A stretch of DNA of 9,433 bases from Bacteroidota bacterium. Its GTDB lineage: Bacteria > Bacteroidota > Bacteroidia > Bacteroidales > B39-G9. How positions within the stretch are numbered: position 1 is the first letter of the stretch; each line of letters opens with the position of its first letter. Where the stretch lies: contig JAUVJB010000114.1 in assembly GCA_030592465.1 (NCBI GenBank), forward strand, positions 1-9,433, written 5' to 3'. The notes under the pieces are model-generated. The model made no database searches. It had not been told where the DNA came from and worked only from the letters and a program-made list of their open reading frames with translations. Below, piece by piece: positions 1 through 6,430 of this stretch. A program made the translations under genes and the position numbers.

Positions 1-877
1 CAGGAAAATCTTTTTTATAAGTAAAAACATCTTTTTGTTTGGCATCAATCAAATAAAATTTAACATTGTTAAAAGTAAAATATGAAACACCATATATATT
101 ATTAACTGAAGGCAATAAGAGATAAAGTGAAGTATTTTTATAAGCAAGACGTGCTTTATAGTTTGATTTAATTAATAAAAACCACTCAACAAAAGTTGCT
201 GCATTTTTGGAGCCTGGAGCAATTTGCCGGGCTGCATTTTTAATTAAAAGATAATAACCCCAATCATTTAAATTCATATTTGTTTTATATTGCAACATCT
301 TATTAATTAGATGGTTGTAATTAATCTTTGACATCTTATCCCAATTTTCGCTAATAACTTGTTCTGATATTTTAGAAGGGAAAGATTTGAGAAATTTTTG
401 GTCATAATCAAAAGCCACATTTACACCATAAAATCGAAATTGTTTGTGTAGCGTAGGGAATTTTAGAGCTTCGCTTTTCTGAACAATAGGCAATTTAGGT
501 GCAACATTTACAACAGGTTTTACAACCGGCTTTTCAACTTTTACTGTATTTACAACTTTATCGCTTGGTTGTGGTTTATAAACCGGTTTTTCTACAGGCT
601 TAGGTTCTGCGGGTGGTTTCTTATTAATGAACAAATCGTATTGTTTCCATTCTTTTTTTAGATAATCTGAATATTCCTTATCTAATTTTTGAATATAATC
701 ATCACGTTCTTTTACAAATTTTGCAAAATTTTCTTTTTCTTTTTGCTTGTAATCAGAAAATTCTTTTTTTTGTTGTTTTACCCACTCTTCATAAGTTTGA
801 GAATAAACACTAACTGAAAAAAATTGAAGTATAAAACTAAACAACAAAATATACAATAATTTAAGATTTGTTTTCAT
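1..877 (-). CDS. Secreted protein of unknown function, N-terminal 292 residues (3' end outside window)
   Basis: The minus-strand frame is open from an ATG at 877-875 to the window edge, so the C terminus is missing. Residues 1 to about 26 form a signal peptide: Lys near the N terminus, a Leu/Phe/Ile-rich core, and a small-residue cleavage region before QTYEEW. Residues 28-82 are highly charged (Lys/Glu with regular aromatics) and probably helical or coiled coil. Residues about 85-135 are a linker rich in Pro, Lys and Val with repeated KPV-type units, as in periplasm-spanning or wall-associated proteins. From about residue 140 a folded domain begins (FRFYGVNVAFDYD, LNDWGYYLLIKN, VEWFLLIKSNYKARL, YGVSYFTFNNVKFYLID). 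From memory, this pattern resembles uncharacterised bacterial proteins sometimes described as transglutaminase-like, but the catalytic part is not visible, so no enzymatic role is assigned. The location is probably periplasmic or outer-surface. No exact Bacteroidota promoter match was found upstream. Confidence 0.85.
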   Translation of the reverse strand, partial: MKTNLKLLYILLFSFILQFFSVSVYSQTYEEWVKQQKKEFSDYKQKEKENFAKFVKERDDYIQKLDKEYSDYLKKEWKQYDLFINKKPPAEPKPVEKPVYKPQPSDKVVNTVKVEKPVVKPVVNVAPKLPIVQKSEALKFPTLHKQFRFYGVNVAFDYDQKFLKSFPSKISEQVISENWDKMSKINYNHLINKMLQYKTNMNLNDWGYYLLIKNAARQIAPGSKNAATFVEWFLLIKSNYKARLAYKNTSLYLLLPSVNNIYGVSYFTFNNVKFYLIDAKQKDVFTYKKDFP

Positions 878-1095
878 GAGTTAATAATTTTAGGATTAAA
901 TTAAAATCAAAATAATTAAAAATTTTAATATTTATAATGCAATTTACAATATTATTTTATTAGATACCAAATTATTTTTACAAAACAATATATTTTGTAT
1001 ATGAAAAAATAACATAATATTGTGTGTTTCAGTTTAGTGAAGATAGATGGAAACTATACTTTGTGTAGTTATATTTTGCTCAATGTAATTTGCTT

Positions 1096-1136
1096 GCCCC
1101 GTGAAATCCCAATTTATCAGGTATTTCACTGGGGGC
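1096..1136. repeat. Imperfect inverted repeat (hairpin)
   Basis: GCCCCGTGAAAT at 1096-1107 pairs with ATTTCACTGGGGGC at 1123-1136. The pairing is complete except for two extra bases in the right arm, and the loop is about 15 nt. The sequence is GC-richer than its surroundings. There is no T-tract next to either arm, so a terminator role is not favoured. Confidence 0.55.
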
Positions 1137-1174
1137 ATTTGTTCCACCTCCTGCCCTGTGAAATGTTTACCAAG

Positions 1175-1195
1175 TGAAATGCGAAGCATATTTCA
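1175..1195. repeat. Small hairpin with GAA loop
   Basis: TGAAATGC (1175-1182) pairs with GCATATTTCA (1186-1195) around a GAA loop, with a two-base bulge in the right arm. The TGAAAT motif is shared with the hairpin at 1096-1136, so both may be parts of one composite element. Confidence 0.4.
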
Positions 1196-1213
1196 TAATG
1201 GCGAAGCAATATT

Positions 1214-1292
1214 TCTCGGGGTCATTTGTTGTCATTTAGCTTCACGTTATTCATAACTACTATGACTATTGATGACTATAATGACCCCGAGA
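1214..1292. repeat. 79-bp unit bounded by a perfect 13-bp inverted repeat
   Basis: TCTCGGGGTCATT (1214-1226) is the exact reverse complement of AATGACCCCGAGA (1280-1292). The 53-bp interior contains GTCAT at 1231-1235 and ATGAC at 1262-1266 and 1272-1276, which would extend a stem-loop. The unit could be a small non-autonomous element or a structured RNA or DNA hairpin. No open frame is present and no obvious flanking duplication was seen. Confidence 0.6.
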
Positions 1293-1388
1293 TGATACGC
1301 TACGGGTCAGGTACGTCAGCTACGGACGTGTCCGACTACTGGTGGATAAAAATTATGGACGAGTGAAGTATAACATTATTTTCTTTAT

Positions 1389-1646
1389 TTATATTATTTC
1401 CTTTGATTTAAGAATTTCAATGTAACTTTTTTCACTAATCGAACAATTAATTAAATCAATAAACTCATTTTTAGTCAGATGAGTTTGTGCTGACATTTTT
1501 GAAATTAAATAACTATCAATATCTTTTTTGCTACCATGACTGATTTTTGTTCTAATACTGGTTTCTTTGTTATCGAAATAAAATACAAAGTATCTATGAT
1601 CACCAATAGCTAACCGAAAACCTTTCTTTTTATCTAATATAATCAC
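1389..1646 (-). CDS. Small HicA/YcfA-like protein (putative toxin-type RNA-binding protein)
   Basis: The product is 85 residues from a GTG start. There is no better start, because the frame meets a TAA six codons upstream. The order KKGFRLAIGDHRYFVFYF then TSIRTKISHG resembles the GF...GSH-hydrophobic...(V/I)P-H core of HicA (YcfA) mRNA interferases, with His17 at the position of the catalytic histidine of that family and a second His at 37. The tail (residues about 46-82; LTKNEFIDLINC, SYIEILK) is a helical extension of a kind I recall in HicA-like proteins of archaea and Bacteroidota, rather than in the short classical HicA. Start and upstream stop overlap as GTGA, implying translational coupling to the 121-residue gene. 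HicA cleaves mRNA and is neutralised by HicB. The neighbour here does not look like HicB, so toxin activity is inference. Confidence 0.75.
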   Translation of the reverse strand: MIILDKKKGFRLAIGDHRYFVFYFDNKETSIRTKISHGSKKDIDSYLISKMSAQTHLTKNEFIDLINCSISEKSYIEILKSKEII

Positions 1647-2008
1647 TTTATAACAATTGAATTAAGAAAATATTTTAAAAACAGAGCATCATTTGTTAGT
1701 TCTGTATTATCTTTTGATGTATAATTCTTATAAGCAAAATCAAATTCATCTGAAAAATCATTTAATGCTTCACCAAAAAAAATTCCTACTCCAATAGTAT
1801 TTGTTATTTCTTCCTTTATATAGGTCATCCCTTGTTCTTTGTATATTACTGAGTGTAATGGAAATTTTAATTTATAGATTTTCTCAGGTGTTGAAATTAT
1901 ATTATGAACATATTCTTGTTCAATACCGGTTACATAGTTCAGGCTCTTTAACAAATGATAAAAATTACTATTGTTTGTTTCATTATCTATTGCAACTCTA
2001 TAATACAT
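1643..2008 (-). CDS. Hypothetical protein, 121 aa, coupled to the HicA-like gene
   Basis: ATG at 2008-2006; the TGA stop at 1645-1643 overlaps the GTG start of the next gene by four bases. I do not recognise the family. The protein is soluble-looking, mixed alpha/beta and slightly acidic, with no signal peptide, membrane segment, zinc ligands or helix-turn-helix. The N terminus (MYYRVAIDNETN) suggests a leading beta strand, a Gly-Ile-Gly-Val-Gly stretch starts near residue 72 (TIGVGIFFGEAL), and the C-terminal part has a DELFD-like acidic helix region. The tight overlap, first position in the operon and small size fit a cognate partner or antitoxin of the HicA-like protein, but it lacks the HicB pattern (partial RNase-H-like fold plus DNA-binding domain). 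A Bacteroidota-type promoter lies about 30 bp upstream. Confidence 0.75.
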   Translation of the reverse strand: MYYRVAIDNETNNSNFYHLLKSLNYVTGIEQEYVHNIISTPEKIYKLKFPLHSVIYKEQGMTYIKEEITNTIGVGIFFGEALNDFSDEFDFAYKNYTSKDNTELTNDALFLKYFLNSIVIK

Positions 2009-2037
2009 GATTTAAAACTATTTTGTAATTAATAATA

Positions 2038-2045
2038 CAAAGATA
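2038..2045 (-). promoter_or_regulatory. Predicted Bacteroidota promoter for the small two-gene operon
   Basis: Reading the minus strand, TATCTTTG is an exact match to the Bacteroidota -7 consensus TAnnTTTG. Exactly 19 bp further upstream is TTCTG (2069-2065), one mismatch from the TTTG -33 element. Transcription would start near 2031-2033, leaving a 5' leader of about 23 nt before the ATG at 2008. Spacing and position fit well; the short consensus means a chance match cannot be excluded. Confidence 0.5.
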
Positions 2046-2060
2046 TTAATTTTTATTATT

Positions 2061-2102
2061 TATTCAGAATTAGGGTTGAATATTATTTTGAGGTGTTGAA
2101 TA
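2061..2102. promoter_or_regulatory. Candidate operator repeats upstream of the two-gene operon
   Basis: GTTGAATA occurs at 2075-2082 and again at 2095-2102, exactly 20 bp (two helical turns) apart. TATTCA at 2061-2066 is inverted relative to them (complement of TGAATA at 2077-2082, 10-bp spacer). The cluster overlaps the predicted -33 region and extends upstream of it, where a repressor or activator could act. Small toxin-antitoxin operons are often autorepressed through such repeats. This is a positional inference only. Confidence 0.3.
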
Positions 2103-2125
2103 AAATTATATCATTCTATATTTAG

Positions 2126-2256
2126 TCTTTGCAAGAAAACGCCAAATACTGCGTTATTCTCGCTTTTGAAACGGTCATTTACAAAAGCAAATTCCTTGAT
2201 TTCATCCGCCAGCTGGCGGATCGAAAGCCTTGTCTTTGACGTTTTCTTATCAAAGA
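2126..2256. repeat. MITE-like unit with imperfect terminal inverted repeats
   Basis: The left end is TCTTTGC followed by AAGAAAACGCCAAA (2133-2146). The right end is TTTGACGTTTTCTT (2235-2248) followed by ATCAAAGA. Left and right arms are reverse complements over about 20 bp with one substitution and a small gap. Inside are a perfect 7-bp stem (GCTTTTG 2162-2168 with CAAAAGC 2182-2188) and the 18-bp palindrome at 2204-2221. ATTTA lies just outside both ends (2120-2124 and 2256-2260), a weak hint of a target duplication. No coding frame is present. From memory, sequence of this type recurs between genes in Bacteroidota, but copy number cannot be judged from one window. Confidence 0.5.
2204..2221. 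repeat. Perfect 18-bp GC-rich palindrome
   Basis: ATCCGCCAGCTGGCGGAT is its own reverse complement. It lies within the MITE-like unit and is far more GC-rich than its surroundings. It shares its scaffold with the core of the terminator palindrome at 8840-8875, differing only at two symmetric positions. It lacks the flanking A/T tracts that make the latter a terminator. Confidence 0.7.
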
Positions 2257-2431
2257 TTTAAAAATATGGGGTTTCCGTGCAGGGACTATTTATGTAATTA
2301 CTTATTACAATAATTAATACAGAACAAGGAATTAAGAATAATGAAGTAATGACTATCGGGGAACTTTGGTATAAAGTAATGCCACTTTTGATGGAAAAAT
2401 CATTATATTTGTAATCCAAAAGAGCTGGGGT

Positions 2432-2445
2432 CTGCCGGCTGGCGG
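2432..2445. repeat. Degenerate copy of the GC-rich palindrome
   Basis: The minus strand reads CCGCCAGCCGGCAG, 12 of 14 bases matching the core of the palindrome at 2204-2221. Symmetry is broken at two pairs, which become G-U wobbles only when the plus strand is transcribed. It sits 4 bp past the stop codon of the large sensor gene, so it may contribute weakly to its 3' end, but there is no T-tract. Confidence 0.35.
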
Positions 2446-2449
2446 TTAC

Positions 2450-5400
2450 TTATATTCTCAATCCAATAACCAATATATCATCAATTTGTTCAATATCACC
2501 TCTCCAATTATCAACGGTTGTGTCTAATATATCATGTTGTTCGCTCATTGGTTTTTGATTAATATCAACAAGTAATTCTTTGAATTTTTTTGCCATAAAT
2601 TTTCTTCCTGTTTCGCCACCAAATTGATCGGCAAATCCATCAGAAAAAATATATAAATTATCATCTTTTTCTAATTCAACCTCATTGCTCTGAAACTCTA
2701 TTCCTTCTTTAAAATAAAATCCTATCGGCATACGGTCGGCTTTAATTTGTATCAACTCATCATTCCTAATGAGATATAGAGGATTATATGCACCGGCAAA
2801 TTGTAATTTCTTTCTGTCTTCATCAATAACACAAAGAGCAATGTCCATTCCGTCTTTAGATTCTCCTTCTTTCCCTGTTTGGTGTAATGATTTAATTACG
2901 TGTTCACGCAAACTATTTAATATTTGATGAGCTTCATTTATGTCTTTTCTATTAGTAATTTCATTTAAAAAAGCGACACCAAGCATACTCATAAAAGCAC
3001 CCGGCACACCATGTCCGGTACAGTCTGCTGCTACGACAATAGTTTTACCATTTTTTTTCTTCATCCAGTAATAATCGCCGCTGACAATATCACGAGGGCG
3101 AAACAAAATAAAATGCTCCGGTAATATTTCATTGGTATATTCATCAGATGGCAATAATGCTTTTTGAATACGACGTGCATAATATATGCTATCGGTAATA
3201 TTTTTCTTTTGTTCGCCAATTTGGTCACGTTGTTTAGTGGCAATATTTTTTTGTTTTACCAATTCTGCAGTACGTTCCTCAACTTTTTGCTCAAGAATTT
3301 TTTTCTCTTTAATTAAATTTTGTTCCCTAACATGAATAAACATATATAATGCGAACAAAGCTGCCAATACATAAAGTATATAAGCCAAAGTTGTCTTATA
3401 CCAGGGCGGTGTAATAATAATATGAATGCTGGCACCTTTTTCATTCCAAACATTATCGCTATTTGATCCTTTAATATGAAAAACATATTCGCCCGGCGAC
3501 ACACCTGTATATGTTGCTTTGCGGTTGTCAGCATCACAATTTGTCCAACTAACATCTAATCCTTCAAGAAAATATGAATATTTATTTTTTGAAGGGTCAG
3601 TATAATCTAAAGCTGAAAATTCAAAAGCTAAAAAATTCTGGTTAAATTTTAATATAATATGTTTTTTTTGATATATCAGACTATCAAATTTATATTCTTT
3701 ACCAAACAAAGTAAAATTATCAACAACAATATTTGGTTTATGATAATTGATGCTGTCAGGGAAAAAACTTAAATAACCGAGATTTGTAAATAAAATTATT
3801 TCACCTTTTGGCGATTGAAATCGTTTTTTATTGCCTAAAAAATAATATGATATAAAATCAGAGGAACGGAAAAAATTAACACATGTTTCATCGTTTTTCT
3901 CAAATTTTGTTAATCCTTTCAAGCTGGTAATCCATAAATTACCGCGATTATCATCTACAATCCCGTTAATACTATTATCAGCTAAGCCATCATCGTTTGA
4001 ATAATATTGAAACTCTTTTGTTTTTTTGTTGAATTTAAACAAGCCTGCATTAGTGTATATCCAGATTAAACTGTCTTTACTTTGATAAATATTACAAAAG
4101 CCTAAATCAGGACAATCATTAATTTCATAAGTATTTAGTTTAAGATTTTTATCAAACTCGTATAACGTCGGTAATGCTGCAAACCAAATATTCCCATCAT
4201 AAGTTTGATAAATATTTCCTTCGGTTAAAGAGGTTGATTTAATTTCTTCATCAAACTTAAATATTAATTTTATCTTTTTTTGCTTAGTATTAAAGCTATA
4301 TATTCCATTAGTAGTTCTAATAAGAAAGTCCCCGTTTTTATCTAAAAAAACAAACTTGATAAACTTTTTATCAACATCAAAAATATCTTCATATTCTAAG
4401 TTAAAACTAACAAAATCAGTCAACTTATGTTTTATTCTATTATAATGATATATACCGGTTAAAGAAAACAACCACAGATTGTTATATGAATCTTCGGATA
4501 CAATACAAACCCTGTTTTTTATGCTATCGTTATTAACAATTACAGCATTAATTTTCACACTGTCGGTTACACGTTTCGATATTCTGTTAAAGTTATATAA
4601 TCCATTATCAATAGCAATCAATAAATTGTTTTGGCTGTCTTCAAAAATGTCATTAAAAAAATAGTCTCTAACGTTAAAAGTATTATCATAGTTAAAATAA
4701 TTTTTGTTTAAGGCAAATTTTCTTATTGATTTGGATTTCTGATTGTAACTAAATAAGTAATTATCATTTCCGCGATACCAAAGCACATTTTTTTTATCAA
4801 GACAAACAGGATACTGCGAATATCTTTCAATATCGAGGCTGTAATGTTTAAACCGTGATTTTTTTAATTTGTTTAGCCCTTCAAAAGTAGCTACCCATAA
4901 ATTCCCTGACCTGTCATTATAAAATTTAATTATTCTATTGTCGTACAATCGATTATCATTATCTGCTTTATATTTATAGAAAATATCCTTCTTTTTATCA
5001 TAAATATTTAATCCGTTATCTGTTCCAACCCATATTGCTCCATCTTTATCTTGATAAATAGTATAAATGGCATTACTTGTTAAAACAGATTTAGAACTAT
5101 TATTTTTAAACACTCTAAATGTATTTGTTTTCTGATTATATCTAATTAATCCGGCATTTGTACCTATCCAAAAATTATCATCTTTATCTTGAGAAAACAA
5201 AAGATAAGGGCTTTCAAAACTACTGCCTAATAATTTACAATAGTCAATCTTATAGTTAATAAAAATATTCTTTTCAGGAACATATTTATCAATTCCTTTA
5301 TCAGAAAGAAAACAAAAACTGCCTGAATTGTCGATTAAAAAATCTTTTATTGAATTTGAAGAAATGTAATTTTTAGGATAATAATCTTTAATAATATTCT

Positions 5401-6331
5401 GTTCAAAAAATTGTTTTTCTTTTGAGGGCAAACAAAATAACTGTATTCCATAAAAATTTATTTTGTCAGGCGGTTCTCCTTCCCATTTTTCAAATGAGTT
5501 TGAATTATCCGATTTATAATTTAATTTATATTTCCCTTTTTTTAACCTGATTATATCAATTTGAATTTTGTTTTTTCTAGAACCTCCGGCATACTTTAAT
5601 TTATTATAGTTCATTTTCCAAACAGTATCGCTATTTGATCTAATAAATCCATAATCGTACAGAGTATTATTATCTGCTTCGCCGGACGAAACAATTAACA
5701 CATCTTTATCTTCAATTAATTCAAAAATTTTCGATGTATCAACATTATTGCCTATTTCTGTTAACTTGCAAAAAGTAGTTTGTGAAACCATAAATGAATC
5801 AATAAAGGACAATGCTCTATGTGAATATTGAGGCAACGACTTTTTAAAATACTGCGACTGCTTGGTTAATTTATTATATTTCAATAATCCTTTTTCGCTT
5901 GGGCCAATCCAGAGGTTATTTTCATTATCTTCAATAATCTTTGCTTGTAAATCGAAATGTTGTTTTGTAATAAAATCGTAATCATAATCTAATTTTTCAT
6001 CTTTAAAAGGGAAATATTGGTCGTAATGCAGTAACCATAAAACGCCTGCTTTATCATAATAAAGATTTGCGATATCGTTATAGGGAAGTGAAGTAGAATC
6101 TTTGGTATTGTTTTTAAATAATTTATAATTGTAACCGTCGTAACGGTATAATCCACTTCGCGTTGAAAACCACATAAAACCCTGACTATCTTGCACTATT
6201 CCGGTAATAAAGCCTAAAGTTCTACCGCTTTTATTAGTAATTTGCTCAAATTGCAAAAGTTGCTTCTGAGCATTTACATACGAAACAGAAAAAAATGCAA
6301 TAAATAAAAATAATAAAACGAACTTCTTCAT
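2450..6331 (-). CDS. Membrane sensor phosphatase: propeller repeats, Y_Y_Y, SpoIIE/PP2C domain
   Basis: The product is 1293 residues. A signal peptide (about 1-21, ending VNA before QKQLL) exports the N-terminal sensor. Reg_prop-type blades with LW-[IV]-[AG]-T...GL...Y motifs run from about residue 45 to 810, with the conserved Trp at 54, 388, 434, 479 and 800. The 45-46-residue period is that of two seven-bladed propellers. An atypical insert occupies about 165-345. A Y_Y_Y domain follows (about 893-975), then one membrane helix (about 980-1002), a coiled coil (about 1003-1050) and a cytoplasmic SpoIIE/PP2C phosphatase (about 1060-1293). Metal-binding PP2C motifs are present: SGDYYW near 1083-1088, ADCTGHG with Asp1103, SDG with Asp1231, and the C-terminal Asp1284-Asp1285 pair. 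Such proteins probably dephosphorylate a partner-switching STAS protein, but no partner or anti-sigma kinase is encoded here. A histidine kinase is the more usual output for this sensor layout. The gene is divergent from the kinase-RapZ gene, 99 bp away. Confidence 0.93.
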   Translation of the reverse strand: MKKFVLLFLFIAFFSVSYVNAQKQLLQFEQITNKSGRTLGFITGIVQDSQGFMWFSTRSGLYRYDGYNYKLFKNNTKDSTSLPYNDIANLYYDKAGVLWLLHYDQYFPFKDEKLDYDYDFITKQHFDLQAKIIEDNENNLWIGPSEKGLLKYNKLTKQSQYFKKSLPQYSHRALSFIDSFMVSQTTFCKLTEIGNNVDTSKIFELIEDKDVLIVSSGEADNNTLYDYGFIRSNSDTVWKMNYNKLKYAGGSRKNKIQIDIIRLKKGKYKLNYKSDNSNSFEKWEGEPPDKINFYGIQLFCLPSKEKQFFEQNIIKDYYPKNYISSNSIKDFLIDNSGSFCFLSDKGIDKYVPEKNIFINYKIDYCKLLGSSFESPYLLFSQDKDDNFWIGTNAGLIRYNQKTNTFRVFKNNSSKSVLTSNAIYTIYQDKDGAIWVGTDNGLNIYDKKKDIFYKYKADNDNRLYDNRIIKFYNDRSGNLWVATFEGLNKLKKSRFKHYSLDIERYSQYPVCLDKKNVLWYRGNDNYLFSYNQKSKSIRKFALNKNYFNYDNTFNVRDYFFNDIFEDSQNNLLIAIDNGLYNFNRISKRVTDSVKINAVIVNNDSIKNRVCIVSEDSYNNLWLFSLTGIYHYNRIKHKLTDFVSFNLEYEDIFDVDKKFIKFVFLDKNGDFLIRTTNGIYSFNTKQKKIKLIFKFDEEIKSTSLTEGNIYQTYDGNIWFAALPTLYEFDKNLKLNTYEINDCPDLGFCNIYQSKDSLIWIYTNAGLFKFNKKTKEFQYYSNDDGLADNSINGIVDDNRGNLWITSLKGLTKFEKNDETCVNFFRSSDFISYYFLGNKKRFQSPKGEIILFTNLGYLSFFPDSINYHKPNIVVDNFTLFGKEYKFDSLIYQKKHIILKFNQNFLAFEFSALDYTDPSKNKYSYFLEGLDVSWTNCDADNRKATYTGVSPGEYVFHIKGSNSDNVWNEKGASIHIIITPPWYKTTLAYILYVLAALFALYMFIHVREQNLIKEKKILEQKVEERTAELVKQKNIATKQRDQIGEQKKNITDSIYYARRIQKALLPSDEYTNEILPEHFILFRPRDIVSGDYYWMKKKNGKTIVVAADCTGHGVPGAFMSMLGVAFLNEITNRKDINEAHQILNSLREHVIKSLHQTGKEGESKDGMDIALCVIDEDRKKLQFAGAYNPLYLIRNDELIQIKADRMPIGFYFKEGIEFQSNEVELEKDDNLYIFSDGFADQFGGETGRKFMAKKFKELLVDINQKPMSEQHDILDTTVDNWRGDIEQIDDILVIGLRI

Positions 6332-6411
6332 GCGTAATAATTAAACAATTTGGAATTAATAATTAACAACTAATAATCAGTAAATATACATAAACTAGTT
6401 AAAAAAATAGT

Positions 6412-6419
6412 TAATTTTG
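6412..6419 (+). promoter_or_regulatory. Possible -7 promoter box for the kinase-RapZ gene
   Basis: TAATTTTG matches TAnnTTTG exactly and lies 11 bp before the ATG at 6431, so a transcript would have a leader of only a few bases. No TTTG-like -33 element is found at the expected 19-21 bp spacing. The 99-bp divergent region (6332-6430) must also hold the promoter of the sensor phosphatase, for which no exact box was found. Confidence 0.35.
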
Positions 6420-6430
6420 TATAAAAAAAT

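Larger units (their letters stand above)
878..1388. other. Gene-free region with a GC-richer repeat island
   Basis: No credible coding frame occupies these 511 bases. Positions 878-1080 are plain AT-rich sequence. From about 1090 to 1350 the composition shifts visibly towards G and C and the DNA is full of short inverted and direct repeats (annotated separately). GCTACGG occurs twice exactly 20 bp apart (1299-1305 and 1319-1325), and ACGTC at 1312-1316 can pair with GACGT further right. The island lies between the 3' end of the small two-gene operon and the 5' end of the secreted-protein gene, both on the minus strand. It looks like a non-coding interspersed element or the decayed remnant of one. 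Confidence 0.6.
2009..2449. other. Gene-free region: operon promoter plus repeat unit
   Basis: These 441 bases hold the leftward promoter and repeat cluster next to 2008, a MITE-like unit at about 2126-2256, and about 190 bp of AT-rich sequence up to the stop of the large sensor gene. The last part contains only a 21-codon frame (2349-2414, plus) and a degenerate GC-rich palindrome at 2432-2445 just past the sensor gene's stop. No convincing T-tailed terminator was found for the sensor gene. Confidence 0.6.

Noticed and set aside
1643..2008. Calling the 121-residue protein a HicB antitoxin
   Set aside because: It lacks the HicB N-terminal pattern and any helix-turn-helix or ribbon-helix-helix; only gene order suggests the role.
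1801..2010. Plus-strand open frame of 69 codons
   Set aside because: It lies antisense within the 121-residue gene, and its Leu/Tyr-rich product has no recognisable features. The minus-strand reading has the promoter and the coupled neighbour.
2404..2411. Exact TAnnTTTG match (TATATTTG) on the plus strand
   Set aside because: It has no -33 element at proper spacing and would transcribe antisense into the sensor gene; probably chance in AT-rich DNA.
2349..2414. 21-codon plus-strand frame (MTIGELWYKVMPLL...)
   Set aside because: It is too short to support, with no homology I can recall and no promoter at proper spacing. It could be a gene remnant but cannot be shown to be.
3061..3555. Additional minus-strand frames inside the sensor phosphatase gene
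   Set aside because: They are out-of-frame shadows of the phosphatase and Y_Y_Y coding sequence.
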